DNA of 64,000 nt from Mucilaginibacter aurantiaciroseus (GCF_024055595.1 NZ_JAMXOF010000003.1:248001-312000); one strand, 5' to 3'; positions 1-9,259 are shown, counted from the first letter of the stretch. Notes: generated from the letters alone by a model not told the origin. Numbers and translations are program-made.

Positions 1-123
1 ATATTTATTTCATCTCAAAAATACGAAAACAGGGGCCGGCATGCGTTTGTTATGAAAAACAATTTGCAGCTTGCAACCGTTTGCAAACATTGTAATTAAT
101 TAGTTTTGAAGCAAAATTCCTAT

Positions 124-2385
124 ATGCGCCGTATCAACCCCAAATATATCCGTATTGCAGGTATAACTGTTCTTGTATTAGTAGTTATTATGCTAATAGG
201 CGGATACGTGGCCTACTCTAAGCGCGAGGTATTGCTTCAAAAAGCCATTTACAAAGCTAAAGCAAAAGCAAAAAGGGATTATAATTTAGATGTAAAAATA
301 GGCTCGGCAAAGTTTACGGGCTTAAGTACAGTGGCTTTTACCGATATTAGTGTGATCCCTTTTCAGCGCGACAGCCTGCTGAATATCAAAAACTTTAGTG
401 TAAGTGTTAAGCTATTCCCGCTCATATTCGGCAATATTAAACTGGCCGATGTGATCCTGCAGGATGGTTTCCTGAACCTTACCAGCATCAAAGGCGTCAA
501 AAACTTCGATTTTCTGTTTAAAAAGAAGAAGGATACCACCAACACCGGCAATAAGGTAGACCTGTCTGTACTTTCCAATAACCTCATCAACGAGGTGCTT
601 TACAAGATCCCCGATAACCTGTCGCTGCATAATTTTAAGATGAGTTTTGTGGACGATAGCACCAAAGTAAAGATGCTGGCTCAAACGGCTATCATTAAAG
701 GTGGTAAGCTTGCCTCAACCATCAACGTGAATGACGGCGATGCAACCTGGCATATCGATGGCAAGATGGCACCATCCGACAAAGACATTGATGTGCACCT
801 TTACGCCGATGGCAAAAAGGTGGAACTACCCATCATCCAAAAGAAATTTAAGCTAAAGCTGAATTTTGACACCATTAGCACCAAGCTAAGCAACGTTAAA
901 AACAGCAGCGGCGAAACCAGGATCTACGGCTCGTGGAGTGTGCGCAACCTCTTGCTGAACCATCCGGGACTATCTGTGAGCGATATTGTGGTGCCTTACG
1001 GTTCTATTGATGCCAATGTTTTTGTGGGCAGTAACTATGTTTCGTTAGATAGTTCATCGGTTATCCACCTAAAAAAACTAACGGCTAACCCCTACTTAAA
1101 ATATACCCTTAACCCGGTTAAAATTTACGAGGCAAAGGTTAATACCGGCTGGGTGAACGCGCAGGATGTTTTTGATTCGTTCCCTACCGGGATGTTCGAA
1201 TCATTGGATGGCATTAGGGTTACCGGTAAGCTAAATTATAGCTTAAACATGTTCATGAACCGTGCGCACCTGGATGACATGGTATTTGATTCGCGCCTGC
1301 AAAAGGATGGCGATTTTAAGATCCTGAAATACGGCCGCGCAGACCTGGGCAAGCTTAACAGCACCTTTGTTTACATCCCTTACGAAAAAGGCAAGCCTAT
1401 GCCGCCGCATACAATCGGGGCCGGGGCAACTAACTTTACGCCTTTAGAAAACATTTCGCCAAACATCCGCAACGCGGTGATGACCGCCGAAGACCCTTCA
1501 TTTTATACCAATCGTGGTTTTGTGGACGAGTCTATCCGCAAATCCATCATTACGGATATTAAGGAAAATAAATTCAAACGTGGTGGCAGTACCATTTCCA
1601 TGCAGCTGATCAAGAACGCGTTTTTGAGCAGGAACAAAACCCTGTCGCGCAAGATCGAGGAGATCCTGATCGTTTGGCTAATAGAGAATAACCGCCTCAT
1701 GAGCAAAAACCGCATGCTGGAGGTTTACTTCAACATCATCGAATGGGGCCGGGGCATTTACGGTATTGGCGAAGCTTCAAGATATTATTTTGGCAAATCG
1801 CCGTCGGAATTAACTATTGGCGAAAGTATTTACCTGGCCAGTATAGTTCCTAACCCTAAGGCCGGCTTGTACGCATTTCAGCCCGATGGGAGCCTAAGGC
1901 AGGGCCTGCACGGCTACTTTAACCTCATAGGCAGGCTGATGGCTAAAAAGGGCCTTACCCAGCCCGATACCAACGCTTATGGCTTCTATAGCGTTCGCCT
2001 GCGCGAGGGCTTGCGCCAAACTATAGCACCTATTGATACCGCGGTTGCCGATAGCCTGATGCACCAATCTGAAGACGACGATGCTGGTGGCGTAGGTGTT
2101 GCCGCACCTGTTTTTGAAGAGCCTAAAAAACCAGGTTTCTTCCAGCGCATGTTCGGTAAAAAAGATACTACCGAGGCCAAAATGGAGAAGAGGATCGAAG
2201 AGACCAACGATGCCATTAAAGCCCGCCTTAAACTGGAAATAGAAAAGGTAAAAGCCGATTACAAATTGAAAGTGGATAACGTAGATACCGCCGGCCGTAC
2301 TAAAAAAGAAATTAGAGCGGAAAAGAACCGCCTGAAGGACGAAGGCAAAGCAAAGGTTAACGAATTAAAAGACCGGATGCCTTAA
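124..2385 (+). CDS. AsmA-like / GT51 peptidoglycan glycosyltransferase fusion protein
   Basis: Predicted inner-membrane enzyme that polymerises lipid II into glycan strands. An N-terminal membrane segment (about residues 10-30) is followed by roughly 380 residues that resemble AsmA/DUF748-type periplasmic repeats (a short KIGSAKFTG-like beta start, then alternating strands). The GT51 domain lies near residues 440-610: the catalytic Glu is in MTAEDPSF (about residue 456), followed by GGSTISMQLIKN, then VYFNIIEWGRGIYG and YFGKSP, which resemble monofunctional MtgA more than bifunctional PBP1. No transpeptidase (SxxK/KTG) domain follows; the end is a charged K/E-rich coiled coil. ATG at 124 is preferred; an in-frame TTG at 106 would add six residues. 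The hypothetical gene downstream starts 2 nt after the stop. Catalytic assignment is strong; the AsmA-like label is by pattern only. Confidence 0.85.
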   Translation: MRRINPKYIRIAGITVLVLVVIMLIGGYVAYSKREVLLQKAIYKAKAKAKRDYNLDVKIGSAKFTGLSTVAFTDISVIPFQRDSLLNIKNFSVSVKLFPLIFGNIKLADVILQDGFLNLTSIKGVKNFDFLFKKKKDTTNTGNKVDLSVLSNNLINEVLYKIPDNLSLHNFKMSFVDDSTKVKMLAQTAIIKGGKLASTINVNDGDATWHIDGKMAPSDKDIDVHLYADGKKVELPIIQKKFKLKLNFDTISTKLSNVKNSSGETRIYGSWSVRNLLLNHPGLSVSDIVVPYGSIDANVFVGSNYVSLDSSSVIHLKKLTANPYLKYTLNPVKIYEAKVNTGWVNAQDVFDSFPTGMFESLDGIRVTGKLNYSLNMFMNRAHLDDMVFDSRLQKDGDFKILKYGRADLGKLNSTFVYIPYEKGKPMPPHTIGAGATNFTPLENISPNIRNAVMTAEDPSFYTNRGFVDESIRKSIITDIKENKFKRGGSTISMQLIKNAFLSRNKTLSRKIEEILIVWLIENNRLMSKNRMLEVYFNIIEWGRGIYGIGEASRYYFGKSPSELTIGESIYLASIVPNPKAGLYAFQPDGSLRQGLHGYFNLIGRLMAKKGLTQPDTNAYGFYSVRLREGLRQTIAPIDTAVADSLMHQSEDDDAGGVGVAAPVFEEPKKPGFFQRMFGKKDTTEAKMEKRIEETNDAIKARLKLEIEKVKADYKLKVDNVDTAGRTKKEIRAEKNRLKDEGKAKVNELKDRMP

Positions 2386-2387
2386 CC

Positions 2388-2780
2388 ATGCAGGAAAAGT
2401 TTGATATTGCTTTACCCGGAGATCTTGCCATTTCGCTGGATAACGACGCCTTACGATCAACAATTGAAATGCTGTTCAAGCCTGGCATACAGCCCTATAA
2501 TTTATTGCTTGAGGCGTTAACTGAGGAGAACCGGGACAAGTACGGCTCATCAAAGTTTGACGCGATTGCTTTCGAGGTAAAGCGTTTTGACCCCATTACA
2601 TTTAAAGGCCGCATCCGCGTCAACTATAAATTACAGCTTACCTTTAGCTGCTCGGCTATTGTAAACGACCTCCACAACCAGCACTCCTACTGGAACTTTG
2701 AGATCGACCCAATTTTAAAAACCGCCCATTTTGAAGGCGAAGAATATGGCGACCTCCGCTCCACCTCCAACGAATTTTAA
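2388..2780 (+). CDS. conserved hypothetical protein, 130 aa
   Basis: Soluble protein with no signal peptide or membrane segment that I cannot place in a family. It is acidic, and the second half (FKGRIRVNYKLQLTF onward) reads as alternating beta strands. It starts only 2 nt after the stop of the GT51 gene, so the two are probably co-transcribed and may be translationally coupled. Codon use is the same as its neighbours. No function is proposed. Confidence 0.7.
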   Translation: MQEKFDIALPGDLAISLDNDALRSTIEMLFKPGIQPYNLLLEALTEENRDKYGSSKFDAIAFEVKRFDPITFKGRIRVNYKLQLTFSCSAIVNDLHNQHSYWNFEIDPILKTAHFEGEEYGDLRSTSNEF

Positions 2781-2841
2781 ATTTTACCTCCTGCAATGAT
2801 AGTATTTACTTATGTATGACCAATGTGCGTGTTGCAACATC

Positions 2842-2849
2842 TATATTTG
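2842..2849 (+). promoter_or_regulatory. -7 element TATATTTG upstream of nitroreductase
   Basis: TATATTTG matches the Bacteroidota -7 consensus TAnnTTTG and lies 26 nt before the ATG at 2876. No convincing TTTG -33 box is seen 19-21 nt upstream, so the call rests on the -7 element and on its position. Confidence 0.5.
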
Positions 2850-2875
2850 TACCCATAACTAAATAAAGAAACAAC

Positions 2876-3505
2876 ATGTCATTAGTAGATAATTTAAAAT
2901 GGCGTTACGCCACTAAAAAATTCGACAGCACAAAAAAGATAGCTGCCGAAAAATTAAAAGCCATATTAGATGCCGTGCAACTGGCACCATCATCATTAGG
3001 TTTACAACATTACCGCATATTGGTAATTGAAGATGCAGACACGCGCGAAAAATTGAAAGCTGTAGGTTACGGCCAAACGCAAATTACGGATGCCTCGCAG
3101 CTGATCGTATTTGCCGCCGAAACTAACATTAACGAAGATTTTGGCAAAAAATACATAGATAACGTTGCCGCAACCCGCAACATTCCCCGTGAAGCATTAG
3201 CTGGTTTTGAAGACATGGTATTAGGCGCTATCAACGGCCGCACACCAGAACAATTGTTGATATGGGCACAAAAACAAGCTTATATAGGTTTAGGTATTTT
3301 GGTAACTGCCGCTGCAGACCAACACGTAGACATTTGCCCTATGGAGGGTTTTGACCCAGCCGGTTTCGATGAGGTATTGGGCTTAAAAGAAAAAGGCTTA
3401 ACCGCTACCGTTATTGCAACAATAGGTTACCGCGCCGAAGATGATGAGACCGCAAACGCCGCGAAAGTACGACGCCCTGCCAGCGAATTTTTTATACATA
3501 TTTAA
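2876..3505 (+). CDS. NAD(P)H-dependent nitroreductase-family oxidoreductase
   Basis: FMN-dependent oxidoreductase of the nitroreductase superfamily (NfsB/YfkO-like), cytoplasmic, 209 aa, the usual size. The N-terminal WRYATKKFD and APSSLGLQHYRILVIED blocks correspond to the phosphate/flavin-binding start of the fold. WAQKQAYIGLGILVTAAADQ and the CPMEGFDPAGFDEVLGL block form the second half, and IATIGYRAEDD near the C-terminus is the characteristic end of the family. The physiological electron acceptor cannot be read from the sequence. It stands alone, with its own promoter-like element upstream and hairpins downstream. Confidence 0.88.
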   Translation: MSLVDNLKWRYATKKFDSTKKIAAEKLKAILDAVQLAPSSLGLQHYRILVIEDADTREKLKAVGYGQTQITDASQLIVFAAETNINEDFGKKYIDNVAATRNIPREALAGFEDMVLGAINGRTPEQLLIWAQKQAYIGLGILVTAAADQHVDICPMEGFDPAGFDEVLGLKEKGLTATVIATIGYRAEDDETANAAKVRRPASEFFIHI

Positions 3506-3511
3506 TACATG

Positions 3512-3531
3512 TTGTGGTTATTAAACCACAA
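3512..3531. terminator. hairpin after nitroreductase gene
   Basis: TTGTGGTT-ATTA-AACCACAA, a perfect 8-bp stem with a 4-nt loop, starting 6 nt after the stop codon. No T-run follows, so it may act together with the stronger hairpin at 3538-3577. Confidence 0.45.
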
Positions 3532-3537
3532 TATTAT

Positions 3538-3577
3538 CATAAGAGCGCGTAACCGGAAATCCGGTCGCGCTCTTATG
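3538..3577. terminator. long hairpin, probable terminator of nitroreductase
   Basis: CATAAGAGCGCG pairs with CGCGCTCTTATG, and an inner ACCGG/CCGGT stem with an AAAT loop stacks on it. Only TA is unpaired, on the left side. A T-rich stretch (CTTTATAG) follows but there is no clean U-tract. Confidence 0.6.
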
Positions 3578-3669
3578 CTTTATAGTTGTTTATACTTAAG
3601 ATTAATATAATTGCCTTAATATTAAACGCGTTATAAATATCGGCACGGGCTTTGCAGAACCACCATATT

Positions 3670-4035
3670 ATGCGCAAGAGAATATTAATAGTAGACGATA
3701 ACGAATTGATAATAGAAGTAATGAGTTACATACTGATCAATAACGGCTACGATGTATCCTCGCTGCCGAACGGCGAACGCGTGATAGAAGAAGTGCGAAA
3801 AACCCATCCCGATCTGCTGATCATGGATGCGAACATGCCCGGCATGGATGGCCGCGATATTTGTAAGATCTTAAAACTCAATAAATCTACTATGGATACC
3901 CCGGTTATCATTTGCTCTGCAGAAGAAGACCTGGATTTAGCCATGACTCAAGAGGGCGCCCCGGATGATATTCTCCATAAACCTTTCGATATGACGGTGC
4001 TTATTAAAAAGGTGGAAGTGCAGTTAGTTGCCTAA
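3670..4035 (+). CDS. single-domain response regulator (CheY-like receiver)
   Basis: A stand-alone phosphoacceptor receiver domain of about 121 aa with no output domain. The acidic pocket is VDDNE (D9, D10), the phosphorylation site is D53 in LLIMDANMPGMDG, the switch Ser is at 83, and the invariant Lys is K104 in HKPF. All key residues are present, so it should be phosphorylatable. No histidine kinase is adjacent; the partner must lie elsewhere. The ATG at 3670 gives the canonical N-terminus; an in-frame TTG at 3652 would add six residues. Confidence 0.9.
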   Translation: MRKRILIVDDNELIIEVMSYILINNGYDVSSLPNGERVIEEVRKTHPDLLIMDANMPGMDGRDICKILKLNKSTMDTPVIICSAEEDLDLAMTQEGAPDDILHKPFDMTVLIKKVEVQLVA

Positions 4036-4041
4036 AGCTCA

Positions 4042-4756
4042 CACTTATGTCATTGCGAGCGTGGCGTGGCAATCTTCAATAGAACGTCGGCGATTGGTTC
4101 TCCGTTAGGAGCAGTTTTAGTTGCCGTTAAGCCTGTGGATGTTCATTTTCTTTGCCTTAGCCGCAAAGAAAACGAACCAAAAGAAAAGGCCAAGTCAAAG
4201 CGAAGCTTCCGCCCGCCCTGCCGGTTCTTAACGCTTCTCGCCGCATGCGCGGACTTAGAAGCTAAACCGACATTCCCGCCATACGCCCGGCCCGCCCGCT
4301 TTGACGTTTAGGCCGACGCTTTTTTAGCTCCTTGTCATCCTGAGCGATAGCGAAGGATCTATTATTGAACTTTGCAATCGATTATACATGGCGGCGATCA
4401 GATGCACTCCGTTGGCTAACGGATCAGCATGACAAATTGCTCAAACAATGAGCCTGATAAACAGAATGTTAGCTCTCCTAATGCGGCCTTAGCGCGTTGC
4501 GGATAGCACAGGCATTGCCTCACCACACCCTTTAACAGCGACGCGGTACAGCCGCGTGTTTTTTCTTTGGTTCTGTTTCTTTTTTGCGACAAAAAAGAAA
4601 TGAACATCCACAGGCTAAAAGACACCTACTGCCATTCCTAACGGAGAACCAATCGTCGACTTGTCCTAAAGAGATTGCTTCGTACCTCGCAATGACGTTG
4701 GGATAAGGCGAACGGATTCTATTCGTAGAGACGCGATACTTCGCGTCTTTCTAAAC
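4042..4756. repeat. nested inverted-repeat island (multiple intergenic repeat families)
   Basis: The 728-base gap between the receiver gene and ligD is made of nested palindromes. Outer arms 4050-4188 and 4561-4696 are imperfect inverted copies: exact 20-bp match at 4091-4110 / 4636-4655, GCCTGTGGATGTTCATTT at 4131-4148 and its complement at 4597-4614, and ends of the TCATTGCGAG...GCAATCT type. Inside sits AGTCAAAGCG (about 4193) against CGCTTTGACG (about 4299), and a second family, GTCATCCTGAGCGATAGCG... (about 4335), facing GGATCAGCATGAC (about 4422). A small hairpin AGACGCGA-TACT-TCGCGTCT is at 4729-4748. Open frames in this stretch are low-complexity by-products of the repeats. Confidence 0.8.
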
Positions 4757-4763
4757 CCTATTG

Positions 4764-7508
4764 TTACTTAAATATACCCTGCGCTTTTTTGATCGTCTTC
4801 TCCAGGTTTATCCCTTTACCAAGTACCCCCTTAAACAGATCGCCCTCTTTTTTGAGGCGGGCAATAGTATTATGGATGGTAAAGTGCTTCATGGTAAGGC
4901 CGGGTTTTACTTCGTCCCAGTGCAGGGGCATGGAAACGGTTGCGCCGGGTTTTGGGCGTAGCGAGTACGGGCCGGCAATGGTTGCACCGGGGCGGTTCTG
5001 CAAAAAATCGAGGTACATTTTGCCTTTGCGGTTTTTGATCATTCGCTCCAGTGAGGTATAATCGGGGATCTGCTCGTGCACGATGTTGACAATGAGGCGG
5101 GCAAACATCTGCGACTGGTCGTAATCGTACTTAGCCTCCAGCGGAATGTAAATGTGCATGCCTGTAGAGCCGGAGGTTTTGCAGTAGCTTGGAACATCAA
5201 TGGCATCAAGCACCTTCTTTACTTCCTGCGCGGCTTCAATCACCTGGTCGAAGGTGTTTTTATCGGGGTCGAGGTCGATAATGCAATAGTCGGGATTATC
5301 AGGCGACTGTATCCGGCTAAACCAGGGGTTCATTTCGATGCAGCCCAAAGATGCCATCCAAAGCAAAGTGGCTTCATCATGCCCAACTAAATAATCTTTA
5401 TCCTCGCCATCGCTGGTGGTATAGGGGAATGTTTTCACCCAATCGGGCGATTTGCCGCGGACATCCTTCTGATAAAAGCTTGGCCCTTGGATGCCATTAG
5501 GGAAGCGGTTAAGGGATAGCGGGCGATCTTTCAAATATGGCAGAATATACTCAGCAACCTGGTAATAGTAGTTGAACATATCCCGCTTGGTAATGCCATC
5601 CCCGGGCCAGTAAACCTTGCTGAGGTGGGTAAATTTCAGGTCATGTCCGCAAATCTTTTTTACCTGGGTTTCTTCATTAGGGTTCAGCAGCGTACGCTTA
5701 ACGGCTTCTTTGGGCGCGGCAACCAATTTATGTTGAGAGGCCTTTTTTGTTTCGGTGTGATGCTCTTCCTCCTCCACAATGCCGGTGGTATCGGCTTCCG
5801 TTTCGCGCACTACCTCTTTGGCATTTTTATCAACCCGCATCCCCTCGAACGATGGGTGGCGGAACACGCCGTCGCTGGTTACCTCGGCAAAGCTTACTTC
5901 GCAAACCAGTTCTGGCTTTAGCCAGGTAGCTTTAGCCTTCGGCGGATTAGGGCGGAAACGGGATGGTTTGTTTACGTTTGGTTCGCTGGTAAACGGCACT
6001 ACAACTGTTATCAATGGCTTAAACGTCGCCATCATTTCCTTTTGCAATTTGTTTGAAAAGCCTGTACCCACTTTGCCTGCATACAATAATTTGCCATCTT
6101 CGTAAACCCCTAACAACAGCGAGCTAAATTGCTTGGCGGTTCCTTCGTTTTTGGTGAAGCCGCCAATAACCACCTCCTGCCGTTTGTTGATCTTTATTTT
6201 TAGCCAGTCTTTAGAGCGGTTATCGGGCGCGTAGGTGCTGTTGCCACGTTTAGCCATAATGCCTTCCAGGCCAATTTTGCCGGCAGCCTCAAAAAATTCG
6301 GTGCCGTTGGCCTTAAAAGTTTGGCTGATGCGCACGCGGTCGTCATCCGTTGGGATCACATCGCGCATTATGGCCTGGCGATCTGTCAACGGCAGGTCCA
6401 TCAGGTTTTTACCCTCGTACCAAAGTATATCGAACACGTATATTACCAATTCGCCATCGGCCTCGCTGCGCCAGTTTTGCAGGGCGCCAAAGTTAGACAC
6501 GCCTTTATCGTTCAGCACCAATATCTCCCCGTCGATAACCACGTTAAGCTTCCAGCTTTCCAGTATTTTTTTTAGCGGGTAGTATTTCTCATTAAAATTC
6601 TTGTTATTGCGCGACAGTAGCTGTACCTCGCCTTTGTATATGAAGCCAAGCGTGCGGTAACCGTCCCATTTCACTTCATATACCCATTTAGGGTCGTCAA
6701 AGGGTTCGTTCACCAGGGTAGCCAGCATGGGTTTTATGCCGGTAGGGATCTTGCCTTTGGGTGCTTTCTTCAGGATCGCTTTAACGTTTATCTTCTTATC
6801 TTCAGATGCTTCCCCAGCTTCTTCTGCCAAATCTGCCACAGGCTCATGAAGTTTTTTTTTTGATGAGGCCTTCTTTGGTTTCTCTTCTTCTACATTCTGC
6901 TCTTCGCCATCCTTCCAAACCTTTTCGCTGGTTTTTTCCATCTTCTCGATAGTTTTGCCGGAGAGTACAGATTTATCTTTTTTTGTGATGTCGGCGGCAG
7001 ACGCAAAATCGTCTTTATGTTTAATAAGCAGCCAGCCATTCTCACCCATGCCATGGGTTTTTACCAGGGCATATTCGCCTTCCAGTTTTTCGCCGTGAAG
7101 TTTTATTTTCAGCGAGCCGTCTTTAAGTTGTTTCAGCAGATATTTCTCCTGTGCTTTTTTGCCGCCCTTTATTTCCTCGATAGGCTCGTAGGTGCCCTCG
7201 TCCCAAACGATGACCGTACCACCGCCATATTCACCCTGCGGGATAATGCCCTCAAAGTTGCGGTAGTCGAACGGGTGGTCCTCCACCATCATGGCCAGTC
7301 GCTTATTCTTGGGGTCGGTTGAGGGGCCTTTGGGTACGGCCCAGCTTTTAAGTACGCCGTCCATCTCCAGCCTAAAGTCGTAATGCAGGCGCGATGCATC
7401 GTGCTTTTGAATCACGAACATCAGTTTAGCTTTATCCTTGGTGCTACCGGCTTTGGGTTCCGAGGTTTTTTCAAAATCTCGTTTTCGGGCATATTTCTCC
7501 AGGCTCAT
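4764..7508 (-). CDS. ligD: DNA ligase D (phosphoesterase-ligase-polymerase)
   Basis: Multifunctional ATP-dependent ligase of bacterial non-homologous end joining, 914 aa. Domain order: 3'-phosphoesterase (about residues 30-150; HDASRLHYDFRLE with H42, DHPFDYRNFEG, QGEYGGGTV), a Lys/Glu-rich linker (165-250), the ATP-grasp ligase (about 255-560; nucleotidyl Lys K280 in EVKWDGYR, DGEILV, EGIMAKR), a second linker, and the primase-type polymerase (about 620-905; DLDPD metal ligands near 745-749, SGSTGMHIYIPL). All three activities look intact. This PE-Lig-Pol order is common in Bacteroidota. The usual partner Ku is not in this window. The gene stands alone after the repeat island. Confidence 0.95.
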   Translation of the reverse strand: MSLEKYARKRDFEKTSEPKAGSTKDKAKLMFVIQKHDASRLHYDFRLEMDGVLKSWAVPKGPSTDPKNKRLAMMVEDHPFDYRNFEGIIPQGEYGGGTVIVWDEGTYEPIEEIKGGKKAQEKYLLKQLKDGSLKIKLHGEKLEGEYALVKTHGMGENGWLLIKHKDDFASAADITKKDKSVLSGKTIEKMEKTSEKVWKDGEEQNVEEEKPKKASSKKKLHEPVADLAEEAGEASEDKKINVKAILKKAPKGKIPTGIKPMLATLVNEPFDDPKWVYEVKWDGYRTLGFIYKGEVQLLSRNNKNFNEKYYPLKKILESWKLNVVIDGEILVLNDKGVSNFGALQNWRSEADGELVIYVFDILWYEGKNLMDLPLTDRQAIMRDVIPTDDDRVRISQTFKANGTEFFEAAGKIGLEGIMAKRGNSTYAPDNRSKDWLKIKINKRQEVVIGGFTKNEGTAKQFSSLLLGVYEDGKLLYAGKVGTGFSNKLQKEMMATFKPLITVVVPFTSEPNVNKPSRFRPNPPKAKATWLKPELVCEVSFAEVTSDGVFRHPSFEGMRVDKNAKEVVRETEADTTGIVEEEEHHTETKKASQHKLVAAPKEAVKRTLLNPNEETQVKKICGHDLKFTHLSKVYWPGDGITKRDMFNYYYQVAEYILPYLKDRPLSLNRFPNGIQGPSFYQKDVRGKSPDWVKTFPYTTSDGEDKDYLVGHDEATLLWMASLGCIEMNPWFSRIQSPDNPDYCIIDLDPDKNTFDQVIEAAQEVKKVLDAIDVPSYCKTSGSTGMHIYIPLEAKYDYDQSQMFARLIVNIVHEQIPDYTSLERMIKNRKGKMYLDFLQNRPGATIAGPYSLRPKPGATVSMPLHWDEVKPGLTMKHFTIHNTIARLKKEGDLFKGVLGKGINLEKTIKKAQGIFK

Positions 7509-7553
7509 AACTAACTAACGTTCAGTGTTAATTATGGTTTGAAAAGAAATTAA

Positions 7554-7970
7554 TTAGAAATTAAGCGGTTGCGGGCCGGAGTCCGGGTCAAACACAGACA
7601 GGAAATTGCCTGCCGGGTCTTTGAACCAGGCGATGGTTGGCCCACCGTTGTCTTTGGATACGCCGTGTTCGTCGGTCTTCAGGTATTCGCTGTCGTAGAT
7701 CTCAAATTTTACGCCGCGGGCGGTAAACTCTTTTACGGTTGCCTCCACATCCTTCACCGGAAAGTTTAAAATGGTGTAGGTAGCCGGTTGATGGTCGGGT
7801 TTGTTGTACACCAAAATATTGTTTTGGTTGCCATCGATATGGATGGTGAGCATGCCGCCCATGTCCTCGGCCTTGTCAACTTGCAGGCCTAAAACTTCGC
7901 CGTAAAATTGGTGAGCGGCATCAACATCATTGACAGAAAACCCGCTGAACGCTTTTGAATCTTTTAACAT
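7554..7970 (-). CDS. VOC-family (glyoxalase/bleomycin-resistance fold) protein
   Basis: A 138-aa single-unit vicinal-oxygen-chelate protein. Blocks: FSVNDVDAAHQFYGEVLGLQ (first beta-alpha-beta unit), YTILNFPVKDVEATVKEFTARGVKFE, and FKDPAGNFLSVFDPDSG (the typical last strand and loop). Metal ligands and substrate cannot be settled by eye; many such proteins in the phylum are uncharacterised. It reads in the same direction as ligD, 45 bases upstream of it, so the two may share a transcript. Confidence 0.85.
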   Translation of the reverse strand: MLKDSKAFSGFSVNDVDAAHQFYGEVLGLQVDKAEDMGGMLTIHIDGNQNNILVYNKPDHQPATYTILNFPVKDVEATVKEFTARGVKFEIYDSEYLKTDEHGVSKDNGGPTIAWFKDPAGNFLSVFDPDSGPQPLNF

Positions 7971-8068
7971 GACGCTTGTTTTTTAATTGTATTTTACAGT
8001 ACAAAAATGCAGCCAATAAAGAACAATCAGGGTCAGTTTTTGGTGATTGACGGGCGTTTTTTGGTGAT

Positions 8069-9259
8069 TTAAATCGTTATATTTTCCAGGTATTTGTACC
8101 CGCTTCCGGTGTTTACCAAAACAATGGTCTCACCGGGTTTTATCCAGTTAGATGCTTTTAGTTTTTTATAGGCCTGCCATAATGCAGCGCCTTCAGGGGC
8201 TATCAGCATACCTTCGTGCCGGGCAATCTCCTTTACGCCGTCGTTCATTTCTATATCGCTAATGGTGAGGGCAGTACCGTTACTATCACGCAGCACTTTC
8301 AATATAATCTTATCCGCAAATGATTTAGGCACACGCAGGCCATTGGCAATCGTAAAACCTCGATCCACAAATTCTGCACTGTAATCCCCTCCTTTAAAGG
8401 CGGTTACAATACCATCGCAACTTTCGGATTGTACAGTAACCATACGTGGGCGCTTGCTACCTATCCAACCCAGCTGCTCCAACTCGTCAAATGCCTTCCA
8501 GATGCCTATAAGGCCTGTTCCGCCACCTGTGGGGTAAAGTATTACATCGGGCAACTCCCAGTTAAACTGCTCGGCTATCTCAAAGCCCATAGTCTTCTTG
8601 CCTTCAAGGCGATAGGGTTCTTTCAGGGTCGAGATCTGGAACCAGCCGTGTTCGGCAGAACCTTCGGCAACCCGCTTACCGCAATCCGCAATATTGCCGT
8701 CAACCTCCACTAAATCAGCACCATACAATCGGCATTCGTCCTTAAATACCTGCGGGGTTAGCTTGGGCATATACACGATGGCTTTAACACCGGCACGTGC
8801 AGCATATGCGGCCAATGCCCCACCCGCGTTACCCGCGGTTGGGGTAGCTATGGTTTTAATACCCAACTCTTTAGCTTTGGAAACAGCCATACCAATGCCG
8901 CGTGCTTTGAATGAACCCGTTGGGTTGCCCGCTTCATCTTTCCAGAATACCTGATTGCCGATAGTATCATGGGTAAGGTTTTTTATGGGGATAATGGGTG
9001 TAAAACCCTCGCCCATGGTAACAATATTCTCATCATCCAAGACAGGAAGTAACTCTCGGTAACGCCACATATTGGCAGGGCGTCCCATCAAAATTTCTTT
9101 ACTAAGTGGCTGGCTTAGATCATATTGCGCGAAGAGTGTGCTGTTGCATCCCTCGACAATACAAAATGTATTTGGCTGGGCGGCGTCATACTCCGCACCG
9201 CAAGCCGGGCATTTTAAATTGATCAGTCTGGATTGTCCCGTTGTTGTGCTGTTAACCAT
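8069..9259 (-). CDS. thrC: threonine synthase (PLP-dependent)
   Basis: PLP enzyme of fold type II converting O-phosphohomoserine to threonine. A short Cys pair region (CPACG ... CIVEGC) precedes the catalytic domain, as in the threonine synthases with an N-terminal zinc-ribbon-like start. EAGNPTGSFKARG holds the Schiff-base Lys; PTAGNAGGALAAYAARAG contacts the substrate; YPTGGGTGLIGIWKAF is the PLP phosphate loop; VLVNTGSGYKY closes the domain. ATG at 9259 is chosen over an in-frame TTG at 9280. No hom or thrB gene is adjacent, so the pathway is not clustered here. A related beta-replacing enzyme is possible but less likely. Confidence 0.85.
   Translation of the reverse strand: MVNSTTTGQSRLINLKCPACGAEYDAAQPNTFCIVEGCNSTLFAQYDLSQPLSKEILMGRPANMWRYRELLPVLDDENIVTMGEGFTPIIPIKNLTHDTIGNQVFWKDEAGNPTGSFKARGIGMAVSKAKELGIKTIATPTAGNAGGALAAYAARAGVKAIVYMPKLTPQVFKDECRLYGADLVEVDGNIADCGKRVAEGSAEHGWFQISTLKEPYRLEGKKTMGFEIAEQFNWELPDVILYPTGGGTGLIGIWKAFDELEQLGWIGSKRPRMVTVQSESCDGIVTAFKGGDYSAEFVDRGFTIANGLRVPKSFADKIILKVLRDSNGTALTISDIEMNDGVKEIARHEGMLIAPEGAALWQAYKKLKASNWIKPGETIVLVNTGSGYKYLENITI

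Noticed and set aside
4066..4625. Open frames on both strands inside the 4-kb gap that could encode short proteins
   Set aside because: They are translations of the inverted repeat arms (KENEPKEK-type strings on one side and the mirror on the other); low complexity and no start-region support.
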